Shown here piece by piece: positions 45,843 through 55,517 of a stretch of DNA of 64,000 nt (the stretch's first letter is position 1; each line of letters opens with the position of its first letter). The stretch covers positions 1,116,001 to 1,180,000 of the forward strand of contig JAGPYM010000001.1 of NCBI GenBank assembly GCA_020736575.1. The letters are read 5' to 3'. The DNA comes from Thelonectria olida (taxonomy: Eukaryota > Ascomycota > Sordariomycetes > Hypocreales > Nectriaceae). The notes beneath the pieces were generated by a model. It saw only the letters and a list, made by a program, of their open reading frames with translations, had not been told where the DNA came from and searched no databases. A program made the position numbers and the translations under genes.

Positions 45843-48076
45843 TCATGATGTGTCTGGGAAAAGCTCATCCGGTTGCCCTTCGTCTCCAGACCCGTGACGA
45901 AGGTAGTTATCGATGGAGTTCTATTAACCTGGTCAGTCTTTTTGGCACAACAGTTAGGGCAACTAAAATAAGCGACATACCCAGTCCAATCCCTCGGTTG
46001 TCCCAAAGAAGGTCTCAATAGGGAGCAGCTCGTCAAAGTTGACGGGATAATCAGTAATTTGCATCGGACTCAGGTCCAGTATCGGGTAAGAATCCAGTCC
46101 GACATGCGGACTGTCGCCGGCTACCAGAGTCGAACCCTCGGAAAGGCTAGTTTCGTGGCCCTGGGGCGTTTCGACCCTATTGAGGATGGCAGAGAGGACT
46201 TTGCACGCATGACGGGCGTCCTTGGACTTGACGCTACGCTCCAACCAAATGGCGTGGGCCTGTTGGAGGATGTGGGTGTGCTTTCTGCGGTCGTGGGGGC
46301 TAATTATTAGAGGTGTAAGTAAGTGGTTTTGTGTTCTCTATATCGCAACAAATGGATAATGATGAGGAGGGAAACGTTGGTTGCTTACCTGATGTCGGTA
46401 GATTCGCTGAGATCAAGGCAGGTAATCATGGCGGCAACGAGAAAGTCATGCAACGTCAAGCTTGAAACCATGAATCGGTCCTCGTACATGCGCCCTCCAG
46501 CACGAATCTCCTGGTCAAACTCGAGATGCAGATTGAGGATGCGCAACGCGGCGTCGCGGCAAATCTCGCGGGACTCTCTGTACTGGGCCTCGTCCTTGTC
46601 CTGGCTGAGAAACGGGCGGTGTAGCACACAAAGCGTCTTGCGATACATGAGCTCGAGGATGAGGCGGTGCATGATTGTGTAGCCCTCGTCGGTAAAGGAG
46701 GTGCTGCGGATGGGCCGGATCTGGTAGCACTCCGGGACGCTCGCATGGAATGCCTCCAGCTCTGCATTCAGGGCGACCGTTTGCTCGTATGGCGTTGGGT
46801 CGACGGCCAGGACGTGCTGAATGACGCGGCGAGTGATACGGCAGAGGTGCGACTTGATGCGCCAGGCGAGGATGGGCGTTGGATCCGTTTCTGGGCGTGC
46901 AGGCGGTAATTCCTTGACTCCTTCGTCAAAGTCGTGGTCAAGAAGATTCAACACGTGGCCTGCGTTGCAGACAGACTGATAAATCATGGGCGGCATGCCG
47001 AGTTGGAAGGAGAAGAGCAAGTCGCTCGACTGGATCATGAACCAAGTGCGACGACGCATCTCTGCCTCAAAAGGAGTGATCTTATCTGAGACGTTGCTCG
47101 CATCCAGATGGTAGCCCCTTCGCTGGGCGAGACGGACTGCCAATCCATAGAAAGCCCAGATAGTCGAGTCCGAGTCCTCCTTTTGTACATTGCGAGCGTG
47201 GGCAAACATCATGACGGCTTCGACAGAGAAAGCCTTGGCCTTGAGATACTCGCCAGTTATGAGACACCGCGCCGAAAGGCCCATATAATACCTGGGCTCG
47301 GCAACGGACAGAAGCGTTGGCCCAACGAGGCCTTTGGCTGTTGCAATCATGGCGCCAATGCTCAGGATGGAGGACATTATGCTCAGCCAGGTGAAGCTAG
47401 TAGCTGAGGGGTTGACCCAGAAGGCATCGTACCGGCGTCGAAAGTGGTGGACGTGGATAAAGGGCACGGCGAGGAACTTGGCGTTGAAGTAGATTGCCAC
47501 AAGCTTGTCGGCCTCGGCCCGGTCCGGGAGACTGCTCAGGACCTCTTGGATGGTGATTTGAGGCAAGTCTCCCAGGAAGATGTCTGGTGCTGGCATCTTT
47601 TCCCGGTCCGGTTCCTCTGGCGGAGGTGGTAGATCATCTTCTGCCTCGAGAACGTCCTGAATGTCGTGAATGCTTTCGACAAGGGCTGCCCACGATGTAG
47701 CACCGTGATACTGTGCCTGGGTGCCATCCCCCAAGGCAGACGGGCCAGGCTGCTGCCCAGTCTGGCCTGCCTTCAAGAGGTCTCGGTCACTTGGATCCTG
47801 GGGGTCTGCGGCAGCAAGGTCCTTGACCATCTCTTCCAGCTTGGCCAGCCTCGCCTGAACTTCCAGCCGCCCATTGGCGCCCACAGCAGTGCCGAAACGA
47901 CACGAAGCCTCGTCGCCGCGCTTCTCGCAGGCACCGCATGGTTTCTGACGGTCGCATTTGCTCTTGCGACGTTGACAGGCGGTGCACGAAACTGGTTGAC
48001 GATTGCGTCTGACTCGATGCGAGTCTGCGGCGCGGAAGACGGTGGTGAATGCCGCAAGCTCCGATCCGGGCGGCAT
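45843..48076 (-). CDS. Zn2Cys6 fungal transcription factor
   Basis: Three exons: 48076-46389, 46299-45981 and 45920-45843, 694 aa. The zinc cluster has cysteines at 31, 34, 41, 47, 50 and 59 (CX2CX6CX5CX2CX8C), followed by a short coiled-coil-like linker (ARLAKLEEMVKDL). The fungal-specific transcription factor domain (middle homology region) spans about 190-460. The KRRTWF-equivalent block reads MRRRTWFMIQSSDLLFSFQLG. The last exon is chosen from two candidate acceptors 8 nt apart. Using the TAG acceptor gives DWNSIDNYLRHGS and a compact hydrophilic end; the upstream CAG gives a 62-residue tail that looks like translated UTR. Target genes are unknown; no metabolic cluster adjoins it. Confidence 0.9.
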
Positions 48077-49068
48077 TGCGTAAGAGATGATGGGCCTATC
48101 AAAGTCTTCTGGCCGTTATTGGTTGAAAATAGCGGATGGAAAGGAACGATATTGAAACTATCCTTTCGAGTTGAGAGAGGATCCCAAGTCCGGGCACATG
48201 GGACGAGGGGCGTCTATTCAAGATGGAAGCACAAATGCCTGAAGAGGGGAAATAATTGGCAACAATAAGCAACCTGTTGCGTGTGTGTGTGGTGTGTGTT
48301 GGGGGAGATCTAGGCTGCTGTGGCGGAAGGTGCGTCCCCCTCCCTTATTAAGAAAAGGTGCAAAATGTGCGACGCTCGATAGACTCGTCAGGGCAGCTTA
48401 CTCTCAGTCAGGTACGGGCAGCAAACGCTCCGAGTGTGTCCAATCAGGGCAGAATTTTTCCACACTCGTGGCTATCGCTGCTGTCACCCATCCGTCACTT
48501 GTGGCTGTCTCAAACATGCAGATGGATGTTGGTCGAGACGATGCAGCAAACAAAGACGCACCAGCAGCAAGTTTGGGCCACCGGTTCTGTGAACCCCCCT
48601 CATCAATTTGACACTTGTTGAAAAGAAGAAGAAGAACAAGAAGAATGCGGGGAACCGGAACTCCTCGAATCTCTTGGATTGCATTGTGTTTGCTTCCCAA
48701 CCGTGCCACCAGATGGCTTGTTCCGTGAAGCCTCTTGCAATGCGACCCGATTCTCTGGGACCACTTGTCCAATCGCTTGGGATCTCCCTGTGTCTTCTCA
48801 TTTCTTTTACTGTCTTGGCAAGTCAGCCATTTTCTCGGTCCCAGACAGAGTCCAAAGACTGACCCCCAATCGCCCAAGTCCAACGCCCCTTCACCGGTTG
48901 CATGTGCAAGGCTGCAATGCAAGCCGCAGCCCGTGCAGCTTATTCGCGTCTCTAGTTTGGTCGTTATTTGTGATCTATCATACTGGACGAATACAGCTAG
49001 TTACCGCCGTTGAGAAAATCCTGTGAGTTGAGTCATGTGCTGGAAGCCATCCATTTCCACATCTTCAG
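48077..49068. other. Promoter of the zinc-cluster factor and 3' flank of the PPR gene
   Basis: About 990 bp. Contains a GT-rich run near 48277-48302 and an AAGAAG-rich run near 48621-48647. No gene. It includes the 5' leader of the transcription factor and the PPR gene's 3' UTR. Confidence 0.5.
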
Positions 49069-51513
49069 TTACCACTGTTGGTCCTCCTCCAGCCGCTTCA
49101 TGTTGGTGTAAATAATCCTCTCCATCATCTGCAATGCCCGAGTCTGGTCATTCAGACGAGCAAACGCCCGGAATGTGTACGTGTCGGGCTTGAAGCCCGC
49201 CGCCTCCAGGTCTTGCAGCGTACCCACCGTCTGCGAGAGCTTCTGCATCGACGCGTAGCCTTTGACTAACGTATTCCACGTTACGTCGTTGGGCTTAAGC
49301 TTGTGCTCCCGCAGGACCCCTAGAACCTGCTCCGCTAGCATCTTCTCGCGTCGTAGGAAAAGCCCATGGATCACAATATTGAATGTAAAGAGGTTGGGAG
49401 CGGGGTGCACTGCCGAGTCCCCAGCCTTCAAGGGTTCGTCCTTGCTGTCTTCGCTCGCTTTTGTCTTTATAGAGTCTCGCAGCATGTCGCCGAACACTTG
49501 CAAAGCCGGACGAAGCAGCGACCGATGCTCCAGCATGGTCAAGATGAGAGTGTCATGGATAATGCTTCCCTGTTCCTTGACCATCTCAACTGCCCAGTTC
49601 GTTTCCGCATCGCTGTCCTCTAGTCGCGTCTTGAAGAATGAATAAAATGACATTATATCGTACGGGTTCTTGAGACTTTTGATGTATGCACGCAACATAA
49701 TGGCGAGCGTCGCTGAAGTAGGCTCTTGACGGGACCCAGAACCAGACTCGAAGAATTCTTTCGCAACGGGCATGATGCTGTGCGTAAAGTTCCATTCTTC
49801 TTCCCTTGGGCTCGGCCCAAACTTTTCTCGGCCTTTTTCACCGCCCTGCTCGAGAATCAGAGGCAACACGTCGGGGACCAGCCACTGCAGCGGTTTTAGA
49901 TCGAACTTTTTTGAATAGATGCCAAGCATTGGCGTGAAAAGCGGCAACGCCCTGGATTCCTGGTGCCTTTTCTCGCGACACTCCATCTCCGCAAAATAGA
50001 AAATGGAGTGAAGCGTGTTGTTCAGCACGTCGACGTAGGGAGCCTTGGCTGCCTTGGCGACATCAAGAGCCTGGCGGACGTTGGACGCCTTGAGACTATG
50101 CTTTGCTCCCCGGAAGACAATCTCGTAACATCGCCTGTCGAGATCGGCGCCATTCTCGGCGAGCAGGAGGGGAAGGCGGATCGCTTCTGCGAGCTCTCCT
50201 TGCTTGCAGAGGGAGTCGACTAGCGCCGTGAAGCTGGCAAGGTTGGGAGCGTACCCATTCTCTAAGAAAAATTCCATAGCCCGCTGAGGGGAAAAGGAGT
50301 TTGACGAAGTGGTATCAGTGTCTCTTGAATGCAGCAATGTGGTAATAACACTGGCAACGACAGGTTGGTTCAGGTCGATGCCATCTGCAGGCAGGCTTCG
50401 CAACATGTCGTATGCCGTTTCTTTATAAGAAAACTTCTTTGACAGTGCACTTGCGAATCGCAAGCGTGTATGCCAATGAAGCTTCAAGCCAGCCTGGCGG
50501 ATGATTTGATAAACCTCCGCTACCTGGTCGGTGGGAAGCTTCCCGGCTAGCAGGGCGAGGGCATATTGGCGCAGAGGCACATGTTTCGCGGGCAAATCCA
50601 CGAGAATCTTGGCGACTAGTTCAACAACCTCTTCAGCTTTCGAAGCTCGGTCGCGAGGGTTCTTGATATCTTCGAGATTAATCGCCTTGAGGTAATAGAG
50701 CATCGTGTCCGCAATGGCAAAACCCGGTGGTAACGGGTCCAATGTAGCACCCAAGACCTGGCCGGCCTTTTGAGGGCAGGTGTACAAGGTGGACAGCATG
50801 ACGTGAGTCCATTGTTGTTTCCGAGCCTCGAGATCCAACTCCTCCCATGCCTTGCGCATGCTGGCCATGTTATTGAGCCCAAACAGCCACTTTCCTTGGT
50901 CTTGCCATGGTCGGTGTACGGATCTCTGTCCCTCCGTGATGAGAAGTAGTTTTCGCTTCCAAGCATTGAATTGCCGTCTTACTGCCACTAGATCTTCTGG
51001 GGAGTGTTGATGCCTGATGTAGCCCCATTGTTGGTAATCAGTCTTCTGGTCTGGCGTCTTCGGCCATGTGCGAGTTCCCTGCTTCTTTGCGCTCTGTTGC
51101 CTTGGTTTATTATGTATTTGTGATTTTGGTGTTGAAGTTCGCGTTGATCTTTTGGAATCGAGGGTGCTGTGCTTCCTGGGCTTCTTGGTATTTCGATGTG
51201 GATTGGATAAGACTGCAGCGTCTCGCTGTTCTTCGTGGGTTAAAAGTTCCTCCATATGCTGCTGGTATGGTTTGAACCTAAGACCGAATCCTGGTACCGA
51301 CGACTCCGCTTGTACATCTTTGTAGTGCGATTGAGAGATAATATGATCATGTACATTGGGGGTCTGTGACTGCGATCTTGGCGCAGTAGAGTATTGGCTC
51401 GCAGCGATCGATCCGGGTCGTGTGTGGTTGCGTCGCAAAGCAACAAAGGCCGCTCGTCTCATCCAGGGCAGGCTTACAGAGGACTCGAGCCTCATGCAGC
51501 AAGTGCGGTACAT
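49069..51513 (-). CDS. Mitochondrial pentatricopeptide-repeat (PPR) protein
   Basis: Single exon, 814 aa. The N-terminus (MYRTCCMRLESSVSLPWMRR and following) is Arg-rich and lacks acidic clusters, consistent with a mitochondrial presequence. Helical repeats fill most of the protein. The clearest PPR units are near the C-terminus, for example FTFNIVIHGLFLRREKM, followed by LKPNDVTWNTLVKGYASM and FKPDTYTFRAFARL. PPR proteins bind mitochondrial transcripts and act in their maturation, stability or translation. The specific RNA target cannot be read from sequence, and I do not assign it to Cya5/Pet309. The frame is open for 56 codons upstream but contains no upstream ATG (its first start-like codon is TTG), which supports the ATG at 51513. 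Confidence 0.92.
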   Translation of the reverse strand: MYRTCCMRLESSVSLPWMRRAAFVALRRNHTRPGSIAASQYSTAPRSQSQTPNVHDHIISQSHYKDVQAESSVPGFGLRFKPYQQHMEELLTHEEQRDAAVLSNPHRNTKKPRKHSTLDSKRSTRTSTPKSQIHNKPRQQSAKKQGTRTWPKTPDQKTDYQQWGYIRHQHSPEDLVAVRRQFNAWKRKLLLITEGQRSVHRPWQDQGKWLFGLNNMASMRKAWEELDLEARKQQWTHVMLSTLYTCPQKAGQVLGATLDPLPPGFAIADTMLYYLKAINLEDIKNPRDRASKAEEVVELVAKILVDLPAKHVPLRQYALALLAGKLPTDQVAEVYQIIRQAGLKLHWHTRLRFASALSKKFSYKETAYDMLRSLPADGIDLNQPVVASVITTLLHSRDTDTTSSNSFSPQRAMEFFLENGYAPNLASFTALVDSLCKQGELAEAIRLPLLLAENGADLDRRCYEIVFRGAKHSLKASNVRQALDVAKAAKAPYVDVLNNTLHSIFYFAEMECREKRHQESRALPLFTPMLGIYSKKFDLKPLQWLVPDVLPLILEQGGEKGREKFGPSPREEEWNFTHSIMPVAKEFFESGSGSRQEPTSATLAIMLRAYIKSLKNPYDIMSFYSFFKTRLEDSDAETNWAVEMVKEQGSIIHDTLILTMLEHRSLLRPALQVFGDMLRDSIKTKASEDSKDEPLKAGDSAVHPAPNLFTFNIVIHGLFLRREKMLAEQVLGVLREHKLKPNDVTWNTLVKGYASMQKLSQTVGTLQDLEAAGFKPDTYTFRAFARLNDQTRALQMMERIIYTNMKRLEEDQQW

Positions 51514-51922
51514 GGCTGCTGATATTTCTACCGATTTGGCATCACACTGAAGCCAGCTGCCTGCATAATGATCGAATAGCGGAGTTGGTGATCGTCGAGC
51601 CCCAGGATCCGATGTGTCGAGAGGATCTGGTGTCGTTGGAAGTTTTTCCGAAGTCGCTCTCGACGAAAAGCTCCCACCCAACTATTTTAGCAATGGCAGG
51701 CGCTGCGTTAGTCCGGGGGTGTTTTAGTGGAACTCGGCCCTGCAACGCGGTTCTGCTCCCGCCTAACGGGATCAATCCGCTTTGGATATTGAGCATTCCA
51801 TTTCGTGTTACCATCATCAAGCCTGTTTTGCACCCCACCAAATCTTCAAAACGACCATCTTCAAACTTCAAACCCTCGAGTCGAAGTACGGGCGGCTGCG
51901 ATATCTCCTTCCTCCATCCAGG
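51514..51922. promoter_or_regulatory. Bidirectional promoter between the PPR and cwf18 genes
   Basis: 409 bp between divergent start codons. Both reading frames remain open into it (56 codons for the PPR gene, 47 for cwf18), without ATG. The region therefore shows a coding-like lack of stops that is probably chance and GC content. Confidence 0.6.
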
Positions 51923-52546
51923 ATGTCGTCTCACAACAACCTCACCGCCGCTGCTGACGACCGAAAAGCCCGGCTCGCGAAGCTCAAGAGCCTCAAGAGA
52001 AAACAACCCACTGACGAAATCGTCGCGCCAGAATCAGAGCGATCCGCGTCGCCTCCCACAGAGCCCGATGTTTCCAGATTGCATGTTTCCGGCCGCAACT
52101 ACGACCATGAGACGCGAGGTCCAAAGCTCGGCTTCGAGGCGCCACCAACCTTGGGCCTAGACAAGCCCACGCTGGAAGAGCAGGCCGAGGAGGTGGAAGC
52201 CGACGTCAAAAGACAGGCCGCGGAGGAAGCGCAAGATGAAAAGGGCATCGACCTGTTCAAGCTACAGCCAAAGAAACCGAATTGGGACCTGAAGAGAGAG
52301 TTGGACAAAAAAATGGTTATTTTGGACGTGCGGACTGACAATGCGATTGCGCGGCTGGTTCGAGATCGCATCACGGGCGCGCAAAAGGCCGCTCAGAAGG
52401 TAAAGGCAGTGGACAGCGGAGACAACGATGGCGAGGCCGCGGGCGTGGACGGTGTGGCACTGGTTGAAGGATTGAGGGTTAGGGAGAAGGAGGAAGAAGA
52501 GGAAGAGCGACGAGAGCGGGAAGAAGAGGAGGCACTAGGTGCTTGA
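51923..52546 (+). CDS. cwf18: Spliceosomal NTC-associated protein Cwf18 (CCDC12)
   Basis: Single exon, 207 aa. The N-terminal RKARLAKLKSLKRK segment, the central LHVSGRNYDHETRGPKLGF block and the LKRELDKKMVILDVRTDNAI block are the conserved parts of the cwf18/CCDC12 family. The C-terminal ~40 residues are a Glu/Arg-rich helix. Cwf18 associates with the Prp19 complex and the active spliceosome in the nucleus. The gene is only 105 bp from the convergent ZCCHC10-like gene, also probably RNA-related, and divergent from the PPR gene. Confidence 0.95.
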   Translation: MSSHNNLTAAADDRKARLAKLKSLKRKQPTDEIVAPESERSASPPTEPDVSRLHVSGRNYDHETRGPKLGFEAPPTLGLDKPTLEEQAEEVEADVKRQAAEEAQDEKGIDLFKLQPKKPNWDLKRELDKKMVILDVRTDNAIARLVRDRITGAQKAAQKVKAVDSGDNDGEAAGVDGVALVEGLRVREKEEEEEERREREEEEALGA

Positions 52547-52651
52547 GAGGATCATGTTGTACGTTGAATTTTTCATTTTTCTCTTTCGGCGATTCGGGAT
52601 CTGGCGCAATTACGCCTCATGGTTGATATTAAGTCTACTTTTGATACCCAA

Positions 52652-53684
52652 CTACCTTCCCCCCATATTCATGGCCCGGGTCATGGCCCGCCTTTGACTA
52701 AATGGGCTCAGGCTTCGCTCTCTCTTGGGTTCATGCTGCTGGCCACTTGGGGCCGGCGCATTCCTAGTATTCCATCCGCCTGGGATATCCTCTTGAGCTC
52801 GTCTAGAATTTAAATGGTCGACTCTGGACTGTGCCTTGCGTCTTGGCTCTGGTGACCTAGACCCACGGGCGTGGCGTCGAGAGTCGAACGAGTCCCTAGA
52901 GTCCTCCAAATCCCGTCGCGTTCGCCTAGGAGGGGATCCAATGTCCTCTGGATATCGAGGCACGGAATCTCTAGCACGGTAGTCCTTGTTGCGCTCTCGA
53001 GGGTCAGGAGAGCGGCTGTCCCGGGACAGGGAGCGCGAATGCCGGTGCTTGAGAGGCAGGCTGCGACTGCGACTGCGACTGCGACTACTGCTATAATGCC
53101 GATGACCACCCTTTGCATCACCTTCTGATTCAGAACGTGGAGTCGGACTTCTCCCTCGCTGTTGAGGGGATCTGGACCTTTGTGAGAGAGGTGATCGAGA
53201 CCTTGACGCGCCTGTTGAGATGGTTGAAATTGAATCCACGGAGGCTGATCTCTGGCGCTTTGAAGTAGCCGCGATCAGTTCATCATCGCGTTCCTCGCGT
53301 TCCCTTTTCCGAGTTCTCTCAGCCTCCGCCTTTGCAAGCTCCGCATCAGCCACACCTTTCCTGGGAAAACTTATTAGAACAGTCAAAGCAAGGATATTTG
53401 TCAGGTTACGCACTTGGTCTCCAATGGCTTGAGAGAATCATTGGTGAGCTTGGGCATGAGCTTGGGATTTCGGAGCTGCTGAGACCGTGAAGGTCGAGAT
53501 GCGTAGGGACGCTCCTGGGCGGATGCTTTGCATTCGTAAGAATAGTGGCGTTCCAAGAAGGTCAGCATTTTAGAACAGTAAAATCGATGCCATGGATGAA
53601 CTTATCTCTCTTGAGACATTTTTGACACTGGACATTTGAAGGCGTCGAGCGAGATGGCCCGCCTCGGCCTCTGTAGCCGAACAT
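52652..53684 (-). CDS. SR-rich CCHC zinc-knuckle protein (ZCCHC10-like), with an AT-AC intron
   Basis: Three exons: 53684-53606, 53549-53414 and 53360-52652, 307 aa. The first intron (53605-53550) begins AT and ends AC. Only this join gives CQKCLKRGHYSYECK, a perfect CX2CX4HX4C knuckle with ligands at residues 20, 23, 28 and 33. This is followed by YASRPSRSQQL as in ZCCHC10. The second intron is ordinary (GTGCGT...CCCAG). The remaining ~230 residues are a helix rich in Glu/Arg/Lys, then a long Arg-Ser domain (RSRSRSRS and RSPxPR units), ending SQRRAMTRAMNMGGR. The RS domain and family suggest a nuclear RNA-processing role. No direct function is established for the fungal protein. Its 3' end abuts cwf18. 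Confidence 0.88.
53550..53605 (-). other. Apparent U2-type AT-AC intron (56 bp)
   Basis: Read on the minus strand, the intron starts ATAAGTTCATCC after exon end CTCAAGAGAG. It has a TGCTGACC branch-like motif 14-15 nt before the end, and ends CTTGGAAC before GCCACTATTC. There is no AG between the donor region and the conserved HYSYEC codons, so no GT-AG or GC-AG intron can make the join. Donor ATAAGT is the GTAAGT consensus with G1 changed to A, as in U2-dependent AT-AC introns, and unlike the U12 ATATCCTT. Confidence 0.85.
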
Positions 53685-55517
53685 GATGATATTGGGAGGC
53701 AACTGGCGCGATCACCACAATAGCCAAGTCCTATGTGGCTGGACTAAGCTACGTGATCGAGTCAAGATGAAATAGCCGGAGAACTGGTCAACACGATTAC
53801 CAATAGCATGAGTATTGGACGATTTGATTTGCCGTCAAGTGTTGGACTTGGACAACTCTATAGGTAGGCAAGCAGTTACGAGCAGGGTGATCAAATCATC
53901 TCCAGACTAAAACGCCTGATCACGTGATGGTACAACCGAATTTCTAGACAGAGCTTTGTGCAACGACACCATTCGCTTTTGGGTTGATGAAAGGGGATGA
54001 CCCTTGTCGATCCAGTAATGATGCCCCGACAAAAAAGTAAGATTGCTGAGGCGAGATGAGCGCAACGTAAATGATTATTGGCAGACCAATCTTTTCTGTT
54101 GCTATGGAATCTATGGTATCTTGAGACACCTCTGATTTTGACTGGTACCAGGGGAAATTGTCATCAGAAAAAAGGTTGACAAGGATGAAGTACGAAGTAC
54201 GATAAAGGAGACGACGACGCTATTAGCTAAGCACACTCGCCACAAACACAAAAGGAGAGAGGAGACTGAAGGGCGGTGGGAGAGGCTGATGACTCTGCCG
54301 GCGCTAAACCGTTTGGGGACCAACTGGCCCGACAGGCGATGGCTAGAAACGCTGACTTGACTGACATCTAAGTTAACACTGCACCTAAACCTTTTCGAAG
54401 GCACAACTGGGATACAGTTAGACAGACAGCACAGGCACATTGCCTTTGTACCGCGTCCGCTTGAGATCCTTTATTCTTTACTCTTGCTCTTGTTCTTGTC
54501 TTTTGCTTTCGATGTCGGCCTGGTGAGCGGGCAGCCCCCCATTTCCACTTGCAGGCCGTGGCTCTGTTTGTCCGTCCGTCTTGTCGACCTACCTATCTCC
54601 AGTGCGTTGTCCAGCCCCTCTCCCTCTCTCTCTCTCATCAGATCTCTCCCTTCCACTCCCTGGCTTTTAGCCATTCATAACTGACTAGGAAACGGAAACA
54701 GAAAACAACGACGCCCCAGTTGAACCTTCCGCCGTCGCACTCGACCGTTTCGGCTCCGTTCGCAGTAAGTTGGTTAAGTGAAAGTCTCGGGCTGCTATTC
54801 TGGTCCCGCCTCTGCCCATGATATTTTCTTTCCCGCACCCCCCTCCACCAAACAACCATCCACAATCCACAATCCACTGCCTGGGCCCTCCGCCGTCCAC
54901 AGCCAAGTCCTTGTGACGACCTCTTTTCGCCCGCGCTCCCCCACCAATCCTCTCCGTCCTCGCCCTGTCCTCATCGTGCGCCCTCCCGTTCTCTCGTCGT
55001 CGTTGCCTTACCGCCCCTTCGTCTCTCGTTTTGCGCACAAAAGTCACCGTTGCGAGTCTACGGATCCAAAGTACTTGTCGTCTGACCCGCGCGAAAAGTC
55101 ACAGGGCAGCCACGCTCCTCGATTCGACGACCCTGACCCCCGATTTTCCCATCTCAGCAAGCGAATCTAGACATCAAACGACGGCGTTTGGACGGCCAAA
55201 AGCAAACGGAATACCCTCCTCGTACTCTAGAATCATCCCCGTTCGCCGGAGAACAATGACCTTCCCGCCACGACGATGAACACCAGTCCCCCGTTTTCTT
55301 TCTGCTGGTCCGCTTCCATCGATTCTGCTTCTTGATTTCCGATCCTGTCTTTTCCAGTTCTGCCGCCTTGTCGTCACCGCCGAAACCCTAGCCGCAGCCG
55401 CAGCTGCAGCCTCATATTTTCGCCGACCGTAGGCAGCTTTTCTTCTTGCTGTCCGGATAAACTGCTTTCCCATCGATTGTCTGTTGGGTCGGGTTTTCAA
55501 CCCATTCGCTGTTCATC
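53685..55517 (+). promoter_or_regulatory. Divergent promoter and long CT-rich leader of the R3H/SUZ gene
   Basis: 1.8 kb. The left part (53685-54450) is AT-richer; the part after 54480 is CT-rich, with a (CT)n run near 54620-54637. A donor GTAAGT at 54765 and an acceptor ATCTCAG ending at 55157 could bound a 5'-UTR intron of ~390 bp, but this is not proven. No protein gene seen. Confidence 0.45.

Noticed and set aside
53601..53640. Reading on through exon 1 of the zinc-knuckle gene as an ordinary single frame
   Set aside because: It reaches a stop soon after LKRDKFIHG, loses the knuckle, and leaves the conserved HYSYEC codons out of frame.
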